Positions 9,012-17,232 of a DNA stretch of 46,952 nucleotides are shown piece after piece. This DNA comes from Planctomycetota bacterium (lineage in GTDB: Bacteria > Planctomycetota > MHYJ01 > JACPRB01), in assembly GCA_016209705.1 (NCBI GenBank), contig JACQVR010000003.1, forward strand, positions 1 through 46,952, written 5' to 3'. Numbering within the stretch: position 1 is the first letter of the stretch; the number at the start of each line of letters is the position of its first letter. Under the pieces are notes generated by a model. It was not told where the DNA came from. It saw only the letters and a list, made by a program, of their open reading frames with translations, and made no database searches. Position numbers and translations under genes: made by a program.

Positions 9012-9938
9012 TCAGAGAGGTACGAACAGGGCGATGCCGTTGAGGGTGCGGCGCGCGTAGATGACGGCGCCGGTGGGCAAGGGGCGCGACGCCAGCAGGT
9101 CCCGCAGCGGCGTCTCCAGATGACGGTCCACCGCCTGGCGCAACCCTTTGGTGCCGAATCGCAGCGACCGATTGCCCGCGCTCAGCAAGAAATTGCTGGC
9201 CGCGTCCTCCACGTGCAGATGAAGGCCGAGCGACGTCAACCGCTGCCGCAAGGTGCGCAGGAGTTTTTCAAGAATGGAGCGCAGATCCCACTCCCGAATT
9301 TTCCGGAAGAACACGAACTCGTCCACCAGACTCAGCAGGCGCGGCGGGAAACTGGCGTAGACCCGCTCCTCGATCGTCTTTCGAAATCGGGCGTCCTCCT
9401 TGGCCACGGCTTCGGGATCCGACGCTTTGAATCCGAGGAACAGCTCCTCGCCCGTCTCCAGCTCTCCCACGTCCGTCTCCAGGACGAAGATCGTCCGGCG
9501 GAAATCGACCGTCCATCCCGGAACGAGCATCGCCTCTCCGTTGGTGAAGATGTCAATGAACAGCTCCATGACGGCGGGCTGCGATTTCTCGATCGGATTG
9601 ACGAAGATCAGCCTCAAGGGGTTCTCGCCCGGCAGGAGCGTCGCATCAAAGGCCTGGCAGGCCGAGGCTAGGTACGTCAACAGATGCCCGGCCTGAGGGA
9701 ACAGACTGGGATTGATCTTGATGACCCGTCGATCGCTTCCGAGCAGGAGGCGCGCCAGCGCTTCCATCAAGGTGCGCTTGCCGCTACCCAGGGGACCCGC
9801 GACCAGGACGACGGACAAAGGGTGGCTGCCGCCCTCGTGGCCGTCGCTCGCCCGCATCGCGACACGGGCGAAGGCCTGGATGGCTTCCGATTGTACGGAG
9901 ATCTCCTCCGCGAAATAACTTAAGTAGGCTTGATACAT
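9012..9938 (-). CDS. Stand-alone ClpB-D2-like AAA+ protein with degenerate catalytic motifs
   Basis: The 308 residues align by eye with the second AAA+ domain of ClpB/ClpA. Walker A GPLGSGKRT (48-56) is intact. The segment LRLIFVNPIEK (108-118) occupies the Walker B position but reads Asn-Pro where ClpB has catalytic Asp-Glu. GWTVDFRRT is the ClpB TVDFRNT landmark. Sensor 1 (TSN in ClpB) is ETD, and the Arg-finger segment is FPPRLLSLVDE, lacking the usual NR. Sensor 2 (GAR in ClpB) is GTK. The small domain (about 205-282, ending RHLETPLRDLL) is recognisable. It probably binds nucleotide and hydrolyses poorly or not at all. There is no N-domain, first AAA domain or middle domain. It is last in an operon with hsp20 and two small genes, which suggests a chaperone-linked role. 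Confidence 0.85.
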   Translation of the reverse strand: MYQAYLSYFAEEISVQSEAIQAFARVAMRASDGHEGGSHPLSVVLVAGPLGSGKRTLMEALARLLLGSDRRVIKINPSLFPQAGHLLTYLASACQAFDATLLPGENPLRLIFVNPIEKSQPAVMELFIDIFTNGEAMLVPGWTVDFRRTIFVLETDVGELETGEELFLGFKASDPEAVAKEDARFRKTIEERVYASFPPRLLSLVDEFVFFRKIREWDLRSILEKLLRTLRQRLTSLGLHLHVEDAASNFLLSAGNRSLRFGTKGLRQAVDRHLETPLRDLLASRPLPTGAVIYARRTLNGIALFVPL

Positions 9939-10002
9939 ACCGCAAGCGCGGAACCCGAGCCGATGGAGACTGCCTCCCCTGGATCACAGGTACTGCCCTT
10001 GT

Positions 10003-10362
10003 TCAAGCCATATAAGCGGGCTGGGCCAGCCCGCACCCGATCAACAACTGAGCCACCTGCGGCGGGCACATCACGGCCGCCAGCGTCGGTCGCAGCCCCT
10101 GAGCATGGGCGAACTCCGGAATCGAGGACAGGGGGTTGAAACCCTGACTCTGCGCGCCCAGCGGGAATTGCGTGCCGAAGGGCGAGTATCCGAACGGTCC
10201 GGCGGCCCAGGGAGTGAACGGCGAGGCCATCGAAATCGGAGGATTCCCCGCCGTGACCTGAGGCACGAAACTTCCGATGAAGGGAAGGTTGGGATTCGCT
10301 CCGAACGGGGCGATGTTTTGGAGCCACCACGGTCTTCCGAAAATCTCGGTTGGGTAGACCAT
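10003..10362 (-). CDS. Small Pro/Phe/Gly-rich protein in the Hsp20 operon
   Basis: A 119-residue protein of unknown family. It is rich in Pro, Phe, Gly, Asn and Trp (PFGANPNLPFIGSF, FTPWAAGPFGYSPFG), a composition expected of a disordered or phase-separating chain. The C-terminal 35 residues (EFAHAQGLRPTLAAVMCPPQ onward) look more ordered. A near-ideal AGGAGG lies 6 bases before ATG 10362, which is strong evidence that it is translated. It sits between the 102-residue protein and the AAA+ gene, all in one direction. It could be a client, scaffold or adaptor of the Hsp20/AAA+ pair; that is inference. Confidence 0.75.
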   Translation of the reverse strand: MVYPTEIFGRPWWLQNIAPFGANPNLPFIGSFVPQVTAGNPPISMASPFTPWAAGPFGYSPFGTQFPLGAQSQGFNPLSSIPEFAHAQGLRPTLAAVMCPPQVAQLLIGCGLAQPAYMA

Positions 10363-10463
10363 ACAGAACCTCCTGCGGTACGTACCACAAACGCATCGAT
10401 CCCATCCAGAGGACGGCAGTCTCTTCGGCGCGAGCCTTCAAGACAATGGATCGCCGGCGCCCG

Positions 10464-10772
10464 TCACATCCGGGAATACCCGGTGGGTGAGAAGACCTCG
10501 GGGGCGCCTGGCGCGAAGCTCTGAAGCCATGGGTTTCTCGGCGCCAATCCGGGACCGAACTCGCGACCCGCCCCGGGATTGACCATCTCTTGGGCTGCGT
10601 AGGGACGGTACCCCATGAACTGGTATTGCGGCGGCATCAGCTCCGCGCCGGGGCTGGCATGCTGATAGCCAAGCCTTTGATAAAGCTCGCCCAGCACGGC
10701 GAGGATCTCCTCGATTTTTTCCTGGCGCCCCTGCGTCCGCGATTCTGTCGTTGTTTTCGATTCAGCGGCCAT
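10464..10772 (-). CDS. Small protein with N-terminal helix and Pro/Gly-rich tail, Hsp20 operon
   Basis: A 102-residue protein of unknown family. Residues about 14-36 (RQEKIEEILAVLGELYQRLG) form a clear amphipathic, possibly coiled-coil helix. The rest is Pro/Gly/Tyr/Phe-rich (PPQYQFMGYRPY, APRNPWLQSFAPGAPEVF). I chose ATG 10772 because AAAGGAGGA lies 4-5 bases upstream; an ATG at 10790 would add six residues. It starts about 24 bases after hsp20 ends and is certainly in that operon. Its tail composition resembles that of the next small protein, so the two may act together. Confidence 0.78.
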   Translation of the reverse strand: MAAESKTTTESRTQGRQEKIEEILAVLGELYQRLGYQHASPGAELMPPQYQFMGYRPYAAQEMVNPGAGREFGPGLAPRNPWLQSFAPGAPEVFSPTGYSRM

Positions 10773-10796
10773 GACTCCTCCTTTGCACATGTCCTC

Positions 10797-11327
10797 TCAA
10801 TTGATTTCCACCCGGCTCGTTCCTTCGTGGGTGGATTCGGATTTTTGCAAACGGATTTCCAGGACGCCGTCGCGAAGGACCGCCTTGGGCTCCGGCGTGA
10901 CCCGATACGGCAGGGGAATCCAGCGCTCGAACGGCCCGTAGAACCGCTCTTTCGCCATGACGGTGATGTTACGGTCTTCGGGACGGAAGATGCGCTCGCC
11001 CTTGACGACGACGAGGCTGTCCCCGACGCTGAGATCGATGTCTTCCCGAAGCAGGCCCGGCAATTCCATGCGCAGGACGAGGGCGTTGTTCGTTTCGTAG
11101 GCGTCGAGGACCGGCATCCACATGGGAGTGCTGGACCAGAAGGGCGAGGTTCGAGCGGCCAGCAGATTCCGCAGATGGGCGATCTGCTGGTACAGATAGC
11201 CTTCGGTGTCGGCGTCCTTGGGCAACGTCAAAGGTCGGCCCCGGAGCCGTTCCCGGGAATACGGCGTCCCCGTCGCTTGTTCGTAGAGCCGTTTCACGTC
11301 CACCAACATCTGGTCCAGAATTTCCAT
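10797..11327 (-). CDS. Hsp20/alpha-crystallin small heat shock protein
   Basis: A 176-residue ATP-independent holdase chaperone. The alpha-crystallin domain spans about 71-162: PVLDAYETNNALVLRMELPG starts it, LSVGDSLVVVKGER is the central strand pair, and DGVLEIRL is the conserved A-x-x-x-n-G-v-L-type signature. The 70-residue N-terminal arm is longer than usual and helical. The C-terminus RVEIN contains a V-x-I variant of the I-x-I oligomerisation motif. ATG 11327 has GGGAGG four bases upstream. It is the first gene of a minus-strand operon with two small genes and a ClpB-like AAA+ protein. No CIRCE element is seen upstream. Confidence 0.92.
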   Translation of the reverse strand: MEILDQMLVDVKRLYEQATGTPYSRERLRGRPLTLPKDADTEGYLYQQIAHLRNLLAARTSPFWSSTPMWMPVLDAYETNNALVLRMELPGLLREDIDLSVGDSLVVVKGERIFRPEDRNITVMAKERFYGPFERWIPLPYRVTPEPKAVLRDGVLEIRLQKSESTHEGTSRVEIN

Positions 11328-11759
11328 GGCGCCTCCCGTAAGTGAATGGATTTGTTAGGCTTCAGCTCTCGATCCGCTGGGAGATTGTCGGCATATTGGA
11401 GATATGGAGTTGACCACCGCCACAAATCGTAGTCTTAACTCCAGCATCCCCTATATCTCGGCATCTCCTTGAGTATCTCGACACGCTCCTAGCGGGCGGG
11501 TCGAACTCGGGGGTCGTGTGCGGGATGACGGCCGCGCGTCACGCCCCGCCGAATCGGAGGCCGCGGGCCTCGACGCAATTCCGTCGCGAGCACTGGAAAG
11601 ACGCTTCGAACCTCACCTTTTCAAAGACTTTCCCCGGCGCGAAAGCGCGCTCTCTCCTTGTACTTGGCGAATACATGCCGGCGCGTTTACATTTTGAGCG
11701 GACTTCCACAGCGTCAAACCGCCTAACCTCTTGGCGGGCCGAATGATCGAAGATCAACC
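11328..11759. other. Gap upstream of hsp20 with dispersed repeat copy B
   Basis: This 432-base gap holds the second copy of the dispersed repeat (11457-11490, 31/34 identical to 1821-1854) and must contain the hsp20 promoter on the minus strand. I cannot pick a convincing hexamer pair. Short open frames between 11516 and 11757 on both strands lack family features or good start signals, so I do not call them. No CIRCE-type inverted repeat is present. Confidence 0.4.
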
Positions 11760-12335
11760 CTAATTTTCACCGCGCGAAAGCGAGCGTGCGCTCAACCGGA
11801 GCCGGCAACGCTGAAGCGTGCGGCATACGGCGGACGCGGTCACGCCGAGTTCGGTGGCGGCTTCGCCCAGCGAATGGCCGGTTTGAGCCCACGCGCGCAG
11901 CACCTTGAGCTGCCAGGGGGTGAGGCCCATCAGAAAGCGGTAGAAGTGATAGGCCATGACTCGGGAGACTCCGTAGCGGCGGAGCGGCTTGCGGAGGCGG
12001 AAGCGGAGGTCGTCTAGGCGGAGGTCCTGCGCGGCGTTCTCGGGGCGGATGGATCGGAGAAGAGAGCGGAGCTCTTTGCGCCGCCCCAAAGCTTCAGGCC
12101 AGCGAAGCAGGATCAGCGCCAGCGCGTCCGTCACGTCCAACGCCGGTTCTTCTGCGACATCCTGGCCCAGCCATTCGATGACGCCGGCCGAGCGGCAGTG
12201 ACGGCGACTCCACGTAGAATGTTCGTATTGCCTAGTCGCAGCGGCACCCCCTTTATGATGCGAGCCGCCAAAAGCCGCGGGAGGTTCGAAAATCGAGTAT
12301 AGCGTTCCCGGCGTGGAGGTAAAGTCTTTTAGCAA
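11760..12335 (-). CDS. Helix-turn-helix protein (sigma-70 region 4/LuxR-like)
   Basis: The C-terminal 55 residues contain LTPWQLKVLRAWAQTGHSLG followed by EAATELGVTASAVCRTLQRC, a sigma-region-4-like HTH with a clear recognition helix. The middle is helical (ALALILLRWPEALGRRKELRSLLRSI and on) with no named domain. It is probably a small DNA-binding regulator. The start is unresolved. The longest frame begins with a TTG at 12335, directly beside a terminator hairpin and without a ribosome-binding site. The better-looking promoter at 12296-12323 would place the start further in, for example TTG 12140. It precedes the hsp20 operon on the same strand and could regulate it, though nothing in the sequence proves this. 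Confidence 0.65.
   Translation of the reverse strand: MLKDFTSTPGTLYSIFEPPAAFGGSHHKGGAAATRQYEHSTWSRRHCRSAGVIEWLGQDVAEEPALDVTDALALILLRWPEALGRRKELRSLLRSIRPENAAQDLRLDDLRFRLRKPLRRYGVSRVMAYHFYRFLMGLTPWQLKVLRAWAQTGHSLGEAATELGVTASAVCRTLQRCRLRLSARSLSRGEN
12296..12323 (-). promoter_or_regulatory. Candidate sigma-70-type promoter for the HTH gene
   Basis: On the minus strand TTTACC (12318-12323) is followed after 16 bases by TATACT (12296-12301): four of six and five of six matches to consensus. It lies just beyond the nrdJ terminator, so it would give the HTH gene its own transcript. Confidence 0.35.
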
Positions 12336-12336
12336 G

Positions 12337-12366
12337 AAAAAACCCGGGGAGTTCCCGGGTTTTCTT
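12337..12366 (-). terminator. Rho-independent terminator, probably bidirectional
   Basis: The 10-bp arms AAAACCCGGG and CCCGGGTTTT flank the five-base loop GAGTT (12349-12353). On the minus strand the stem is followed by a T-rich tract, suitable for ending the nrdJ transcript. On the plus strand TTTTCTTACTT also follows, so it could work both ways. Confidence 0.75.
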
Positions 12367-12420
12367 ACTTGAGTCTGCCGCGAGAAGTTTTTTTCCTTGC
12401 GGCAGGCCCATCACGCCGAA

Positions 12421-12520
12421 GTCCCGCCCATTCTTGAGCTGAGGAGCGCCGTTGAAGGCTCCGTCCCGGAATGGAGCGAATCAAGCCGATGGAGCGTTCC
12501 AGCTTTAGAATGGGCGGGAC
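12421..12520. repeat. 100-base imperfect palindrome, MITE-like or structured 3' region
   Basis: GTCCCGCCCATTCT (12421-12434) is matched exactly by its reverse complement at 12507-12520, and AGCT (12437-12440) pairs with 12501-12504. The interior contains further GGAGCG/CGCTCC words that can pair. Short GAA flanks lie on both sides, compatible with a tiny target duplication. It lies 27 bases past the nrdJ stop codon and about 55 bases before the terminator. It could be a miniature inverted-repeat element or an RNA structure in the nrdJ 3' untranslated region. Confidence 0.5.
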
Positions 12521-12546
12521 GAAGGCGGATCATGCGGGACGCCTCG

Positions 12547-15500
12547 TTACGAGCATCCCATCGTGTTGCCGCAATTCATGCACTTGTAGCAGACGCCGTT
12601 GCGGACGGTCACGTGGCCGCAGAGGTTGCAGAAGGGAGCATCGCCCATCATCGTCGACAGGTGTTCGCTGAGGGCGGATGTTTCCCGGCCCTGAGCGAGG
12701 CCGGCTTTGCCGGCCGAGTCGAAGGGCCTGCCCGGTGTGAGGCCGGTCGTCCCGTTTTCCCCTTCTCCGGCCTTCGGAACGGCCGCGGGGCGCTCTGGGC
12801 GGATCTTCGCCGGCGCGGCGAGGCCGTCCACCGGTTTCACCTGCGCGAATTCGGTCATGCCCAGGTACTCGAGCGCCAGCACGCGGAAGACGTAGTCCAC
12901 GATGCTCGTCGCGAATTTGATGTTCGGATGGTCCACCGGTCCCTGTGGTTCGAACCGCTGGAACGTGAAGCAATCGACGAACTCTTTCAGGGGCACGCCG
13001 TGCTGGAGGCCGAGCGAGACGGCGATCGCGAAGCAGTTCATCACCGACCGCAGCGCCGCGCCTTCCTTGTGCAAGTCGATGAAGATCTCGCCGGGCGTGC
13101 CGTCTTCGTATTCGCCCGTGCGCAGATACACTTTGTGGCCGCCCACGCGCGCTTCCTGGGTGAAGCCGCCGCGCTTCTTGGGCAGCCGGATGCGCCGCAG
13201 GCCGGAGAACGCGGCGGTGGGACTGACCGGTTCGCCCACCGTGGCGGGCAGCGCGGTCGCCTGCACGTCCACTTTGGAGGCGTCCTTCTTGGCCTTGGTC
13301 GAAAGCGGCTGGCTCGCCTTGCAGCCGTCGCGGTAGAGGGCCACCGCCTTCAGCCCGAGACGCCAGCTTTCGAGGTAGGCCTGCTGGATGTCCTCGACGG
13401 TGGTCTCGCGAGGCATGTTGATCGTCTTGGAGATGGCCCCGGAGATGAAGGGCTGCGTCGCGGCCATCATGCGGATGTGGCCCATGTGGTGGATGAACCG
13501 TTTTCCGTGCGGCCCGCACACGTTGGCGCAGTCGAAGATCGGCAGGTGTTCTTCCTTCAGATGGGGCGCGTTCTCGATCGTCATCCAGCCGCAGATCTTC
13601 AGGTTGGACGCCTCGATCTCCGCGTCGGCGAATCCGAGCTCCCGCAGCAGGCTGAACTTCGGGTCTTTCGCCTTGTCGTGCAGGCCGAGCCGCTTCAGCG
13701 CCGCTTCGCCCACGGCGAACGGGGAGAACGCGTGCTCCAGATCGAAGACCTTGGGAAGCTGCTTCTCGATCCGCTCGATCTCCTCGGCGGCGAGCCCCTT
13801 CTCCTCGAGCGCCTTCGCGTTGATGGCGGAGCCGTTTCGGAGCGTGTTGGTGCCGGCCACGTGTTCCACGATGTCCCGGATCTGCGGCGGCGTATAGCCC
13901 AGCCGCCGGAGCGCCTCGGAGACGGAATCGTTGACGATCTTGAAGCATCCGCCGCCGGCCAGCTTCTTGAACTTCACGAGCGCGAAGTCGGGCTCCACGC
14001 CGGTGGTGTCGCAGTCCATGAGCAGTCCGATGGTGCCCGTCGGGGCCAGGACGGTGGCCTGCGCGTTTCGGAAGCCGTGCAGTTCGCCCAGCGCGACGGC
14101 GTCGTCCCAGTCGGCGCGCGCGGCCTCCAGGAGCTCGGGCGGGGCGCCCGCGTCGGGAATCCCGTGCGCCGCGTCGCGGTGCATCCGCATGACGTGGAGA
14201 AACGGCTCCCGATTCTTGGAGAAGCCCGCGAAGGGCCCTTTGGATCGCGCGATCTCGGCGCTCTGCCGGTAGGCGCGCCCGCACATGACGGCCGTCAGCG
14301 CCGCCGCGACGGCGCGCCCGCGATCGCTGTCATACGGGATGCCCAGGAGCATGAGCAGCGTTCCGAGGTTCGCGTACCCCAACCCGAGCGGCCGGTAATC
14401 GTGCGAGTTCTGGGCGATGGATTGGGTGGGATAGCTGGCGAAGTCGACGACGATCTCCTGGGCCGTGATGAAGATCTCGCACGCGTGCCGGTACGCGCCG
14501 ACGTCGAAGCGGCCTTCGGCGTCGAGGAATTTGGTCAGGTTCAACGAGGCCAGGTTGCACGCGGAGTCGTCCAGGAACATATACTCGCTGCACGGGTTCG
14601 ACGCGTTGATCTTCTCCGTGTTCGGGCAGGGGTGCCACCGGTTGATCGCGGTGTCGAACTGGACGCCGGGGTCGGCGCAGCGCCACGCGGCGGTGGCGAT
14701 CCGGTCCCACAAGTCACGCGCCTTGTACACCTTGGCCGGCTGCCCGTTCTGCCGCCATGTCGTGGTCCACTCGCCGTCGTTCTGGACCGCTTCCATGAAC
14801 GCGTCGGGGATGCGGACGGAGTTGTTCGAATTCTGGCCGCTGACGGTATGGTACGCCTCGCCGTTGAAATCGGCATCGAGTCCGCCGAGCTCGATGAGGA
14901 TGCGGGCCTTCTCCTCCTCGCGCATTTTCCAGGTGATGAAGCGATCGATCTCGGGATGGTCCATGTCGAGGCATACCATCTTGGCGGCGCGCCGGGTGGT
15001 GCCGCCGCTCTTGATGGCTCCGGCCGCCTTGTCGTAGATCTCCAGGAAGCTCATCAATCCGCTCGACGTGCCGCCGCTGGAGAGGCGTTCGCCTTCCGCG
15101 CGGATGGACGAGAAGTTCGTGCCCGTGCCCGAGCCGAACTTGAAGATGCGCATTTCGCGCTTGACCTGATCGGCCATGTCCATCAAGTCGTCCTGGATCT
15201 TCTGGATGAAGCACGCGGAAAGCTGGGGGCGGGTGTAGGCGTCGGCCGTCTCCTCGATCCGATCCTCGCGCTCATTCCAGGCCCAGTTGCCGACGCTGCG
15301 GCCGGTGATGCCGTATTCCTGGGCCAGGCCGCAGTTGAACCAGACGGGCGAATTGAACGCGCCGTATTGATGGATGAGAAAGTACGTCAACTCCATCTCG
15401 AACGCGTCGGCGTCCTCGGAGGAGGCGAAGTATCCGCCGAACCGCTCGCCCGCCCGCCGCAACGAACGGGCGACACGGGTGACGGACTGACGCGCGCTGG

Positions 15501-15813
15501 TCTCGTGGCCGGTGCCGGGCACGCCGGCCTTGCGGAAATATTTCGAGGCGATGATGTCGGTGGCAAGCTGCGACCAGGCCTGGGGAACCTCGACGTCCGC
15601 CATCTCGAAGACGATGGAACCGTCGGGATTGGCGATCTTCGAGGCGCGGCGCTCCCAGACGATTTCATTGAAAGGATGGGCGCCTGGGGACGTGAACATC
15701 CTCTTGAACTTGAGCCCCGCGCCGTCTCCCGCGCGGCGCCGCCCTCGGCGCGTCTGGGCTTTCGAGGTGGCCACGGCGGACGATCCGGCGGATTCGAAAA
15801 GATGGTCCGGCAT
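12547..15813 (-). CDS. nrdJ: Adenosylcobalamin-dependent (class II) ribonucleoside-diphosphate reductase
   Basis: A 1088-residue NrdJ, which reduces ribonucleotides to deoxyribonucleotides using B12 radical chemistry independent of oxygen. Landmarks: [51 protein letters not shown] and the active-site NPCSE (Asn, Cys and Glu of the radical site) followed by [30 protein letters not shown] is also present. The C-terminus has a Cys-rich module [17 protein letters not shown] and NCGNTMGCS, typical of large NrdJ proteins, for re-reducing the active site or binding zinc. ATG 15813 has a GGGGGAG run upstream. It is monocistronic: strong promoter at 16044-16072, terminator at 12337-12366. No NrdR-type ATP-cone domain is evident at the N-terminus. 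Confidence 0.96.
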   Translation of the reverse strand: MPDHLFESAGSSAVATSKAQTRRGRRRAGDGAGLKFKRMFTSPGAHPFNEIVWERRASKIANPDGSIVFEMADVEVPQAWSQLATDIIASKYFRKAGVPGTGHETSARQSVTRVARSLRRAGERFGGYFASSEDADAFEMELTYFLIHQYGAFNSPVWFNCGLAQEYGITGRSVGNWAWNEREDRIEETADAYTRPQLSACFIQKIQDDLMDMADQVKREMRIFKFGSGTGTNFSSIRAEGERLSSGGTSSGLMSFLEIYDKAAGAIKSGGTTRRAAKMVCLDMDHPEIDRFITWKMREEEKARILIELGGLDADFNGEAYHTVSGQNSNNSVRIPDAFMEAVQNDGEWTTTWRQNGQPAKVYKARDLWDRIATAAWRCADPGVQFDTAINRWHPCPNTEKINASNPCSEYMFLDDSACNLASLNLTKFLDAEGRFDVGAYRHACEIFITAQEIVVDFASYPTQSIAQNSHDYRPLGLGYANLGTLLMLLGIPYDSDRGRAVAAALTAVMCGRAYRQSAEIARSKGPFAGFSKNREPFLHVMRMHRDAAHGIPDAGAPPELLEAARADWDDAVALGELHGFRNAQATVLAPTGTIGLLMDCDTTGVEPDFALVKFKKLAGGGCFKIVNDSVSEALRRLGYTPPQIRDIVEHVAGTNTLRNGSAINAKALEEKGLAAEEIERIEKQLPKVFDLEHAFSPFAVGEAALKRLGLHDKAKDPKFSLLRELGFADAEIEASNLKICGWMTIENAPHLKEEHLPIFDCANVCGPHGKRFIHHMGHIRMMAATQPFISGAISKTINMPRETTVEDIQQAYLESWRLGLKAVALYRDGCKASQPLSTKAKKDASKVDVQATALPATVGEPVSPTAAFSGLRRIRLPKKRGGFTQEARVGGHKVYLRTGEYEDGTPGEIFIDLHKEGAALRSVMNCFAIAVSLGLQHGVPLKEFVDCFTFQRFEPQGPVDHPNIKFATSIVDYVFRVLALEYLGMTEFAQVKPVDGLAAPAKIRPERPAAVPKAGEGENGTTGLTPGRPFDSAGKAGLAQGRETSALSEHLSTMMGDAPFCNLCGHVTVRNGVCYKCMNCGNTMGCS

Positions 15814-16037
15814 GTTTTCTCCCCCCTCTCAAATATTTTTTCGACGCGAACGACTTTGAATTTCCAAGGAGGTGGCCCGGGACGCGCGAAATGGGCTTCG
15901 GCGGCCCCCCTCTCTTCTCCTCCCCCTGCGCTTTCGCCGTGACGGCGGAAGTGACCCGCTCTTGTCTTACTTTTACAGAACGCTTGTGTGTTGCGATTCT
16001 TGTCGGACCGGCCCGAATCACAACAAATAAGGCAATC
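15814..16037 (-). other. Long 5' leader of nrdJ
   Basis: If transcription starts just after the -10 box at 16044-16049, nrdJ has a leader of about 220 nt. I looked for a cobalamin-riboswitch B12 box and did not find one. Only a partial GTCACTT occurs. The 3' part is purine-rich (GGGGGAGGAGAAGAGAGGGG) and includes a GC-rich hairpin-prone stretch. Whether it folds into a regulatory RNA cannot be decided by eye. Confidence 0.3.
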
Positions 16038-16043
16038 AATTCA

Positions 16044-16072
16044 TGTATACCCCAAGCCCTTGGGGTTGTCAA
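16044..16072 (-). promoter_or_regulatory. nrdJ promoter with palindromic operator in the spacer
   Basis: On the minus strand a perfect TTGACA (16067-16072) is followed after exactly 17 bases by TATACA (16044-16049). The palindrome ACCCCAAGGGCTTGGGGT (16049-16066) fills the spacer completely and touches the -10 box: 8-bp perfect arms around two central bases. This placement is typical of a repressor or MerR-like operator. The known RNR repressor NrdR binds AT-centred 16-bp boxes, which this does not resemble closely, so the factor is unknown. Confidence 0.75.
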
Positions 16073-16196
16073 CGGGGAAACCGCCGGAGCCGGCGATATT
16101 TTTTTGCGCGATCCGGAACGTCTTTTGGCGGGGATAGAGCGGGAGTGCGAAAAATGCGCCGCTCGCGGACTCTACTACTTGCTACATGCTTCTTAC

Positions 16197-17219
16197 TTAT
16201 TTCTGCGCTTCCGCTTTCAGCGTGACGACTTTCCCTCCGCGCAGGACTTTGAGCTCCGATTCTCGCGACAGATGTCGCCGGACATCCTTGAGCGACCGGA
16301 CTTTGACGCCGTCGATCTCCAACAGGACGTCGTGCCTCTTCAGGCCCAGCGCCGAGGCGGTGGAACCCTCCCAGACTGACTCGACGATCCGTCCCTGCCC
16401 TTCGGGAAGGGACACGTGCGCTCTCAGGACCTCGGGAACCGGTCCGAACACGGCGCCGCGCGTCGGCCGATTCATCCAATCCATGAATCGATCCGGGAAA
16501 TCGTCGAAACGATCGTGGAAGTCGTCGAACCGGTGCAGGCCTTCGGTCATTTTTCGAATTTCTTCGTGCAGGCGGCGGACGGCATCCTCGAAATCTTCGG
16601 AGGGCGTCTTCTCGTCCTGATCCTGCGGAGCGTCGTCGCCGTCCACGTTCCAGCGCCAGATGCGCCATTGCCGCGGGCCGAACGTCGTATGCGTCCCGCC
16701 GTAGTCGATGCCGTTCTTGGTGATGCCGTAGCGCTCGCAGAGGTCCTTGTGTTGCTGGTGGAAGGCGTCCAGCGAGTCCGCGCTCGCCGTCGCTTTCTTT
16801 CCCTGGGCGTCCCGGTATTCGAGCTCCACGCCGCCGCCCGATTTCATGCGGAACGTGATGGGCTCCTGGCCCGCCGGGTCGATGTGGTAGACGGCCTCTC
16901 CGTCCAGCATCTTCACCGCAATGCGCCCGCTCTTGGCGTGGCGCTCCGGTCTCGAGGACGAGGGCCGCTCGATCTCTTCGAGGATGCGCCGGGCCCGCAC
17001 CCGGACCTCGGCGTCGGGATTTTCGTCCGCGGCCTTCCGAAGCGCTTCCAGCGCGGACCGGCCGATGTTCTTGAGCTCCGCGGTCGCCTTCTCGCGGACT
17101 TCAAAGCGTTCGCTGCCGAGGTCGCGGATCAGAGCGCCCACTCGATCGTCTTCCTGACTCGCGGCGGCGGCCGCCAGCAGCGCCGTCAACGACAACACCG
17201 TGGTCACGCGTTTCATCAT
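16197..17219 (-). CDS. Secreted HEAT-like plus PDZ domain protein
   Basis: A 340-residue exported protein. The signal peptide covers about 1-21 (ALLAAAAASQED). Residues about 24-90 are a HEAT-like module (DRVGALIRDLGSERFEVREK, then ALRKAADENPDAEVRVRARR) that is common in planctomycete secreted proteins. The middle is Asp/Arg/His-rich and probably flexible. About 255-335 is a PDZ domain (GRIVESVWEGSTASALGLKRHDVLLEIDG in outline). No protease residues are seen. It probably binds peptides or partners at the envelope. ATG 17219 or 17216 follows GGAGGTGA, a very good ribosome-binding site. It is downstream of gtrA and mqnD on the same strand. Confidence 0.85.
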   Translation of the reverse strand: MMKRVTTVLSLTALLAAAAASQEDDRVGALIRDLGSERFEVREKATAELKNIGRSALEALRKAADENPDAEVRVRARRILEEIERPSSSRPERHAKSGRIAVKMLDGEAVYHIDPAGQEPITFRMKSGGGVELEYRDAQGKKATASADSLDAFHQQHKDLCERYGITKNGIDYGGTHTTFGPRQWRIWRWNVDGDDAPQDQDEKTPSEDFEDAVRRLHEEIRKMTEGLHRFDDFHDRFDDFPDRFMDWMNRPTRGAVFGPVPEVLRAHVSLPEGQGRIVESVWEGSTASALGLKRHDVLLEIDGVKVRSLKDVRRHLSRESELKVLRGGKVVTLKAEAQK

Positions 17220-17232
17220 GGGGTCACCTCCG

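Noticed and set aside
9012..11327. Gas-vesicle cluster (Hsp20-like GvpH plus AAA+ GvpN)
   Set aside because: The AAA+ protein is ClpB-D2-like, not MoxR/GvpN-like, and no GvpA or GvpF/L is present.
11516..11757. Small open frames on both strands between hsp20 and the HTH gene
   Set aside because: No ribosome-binding site of note, no domain features and Arg-rich composition typical of noncoding G+C-rich DNA.
12397..15942. A 1181-codon plus-strand open frame
   Set aside because: It lies antisense to nrdJ, has no family features and arises from the codon bias of a G+C-rich gene; nrdJ on the other strand is unmistakable.
15814..16037. Cobalamin riboswitch in the nrdJ leader
   Set aside because: No B12-box sequence is recognisable; only a GTCACTT partial match.
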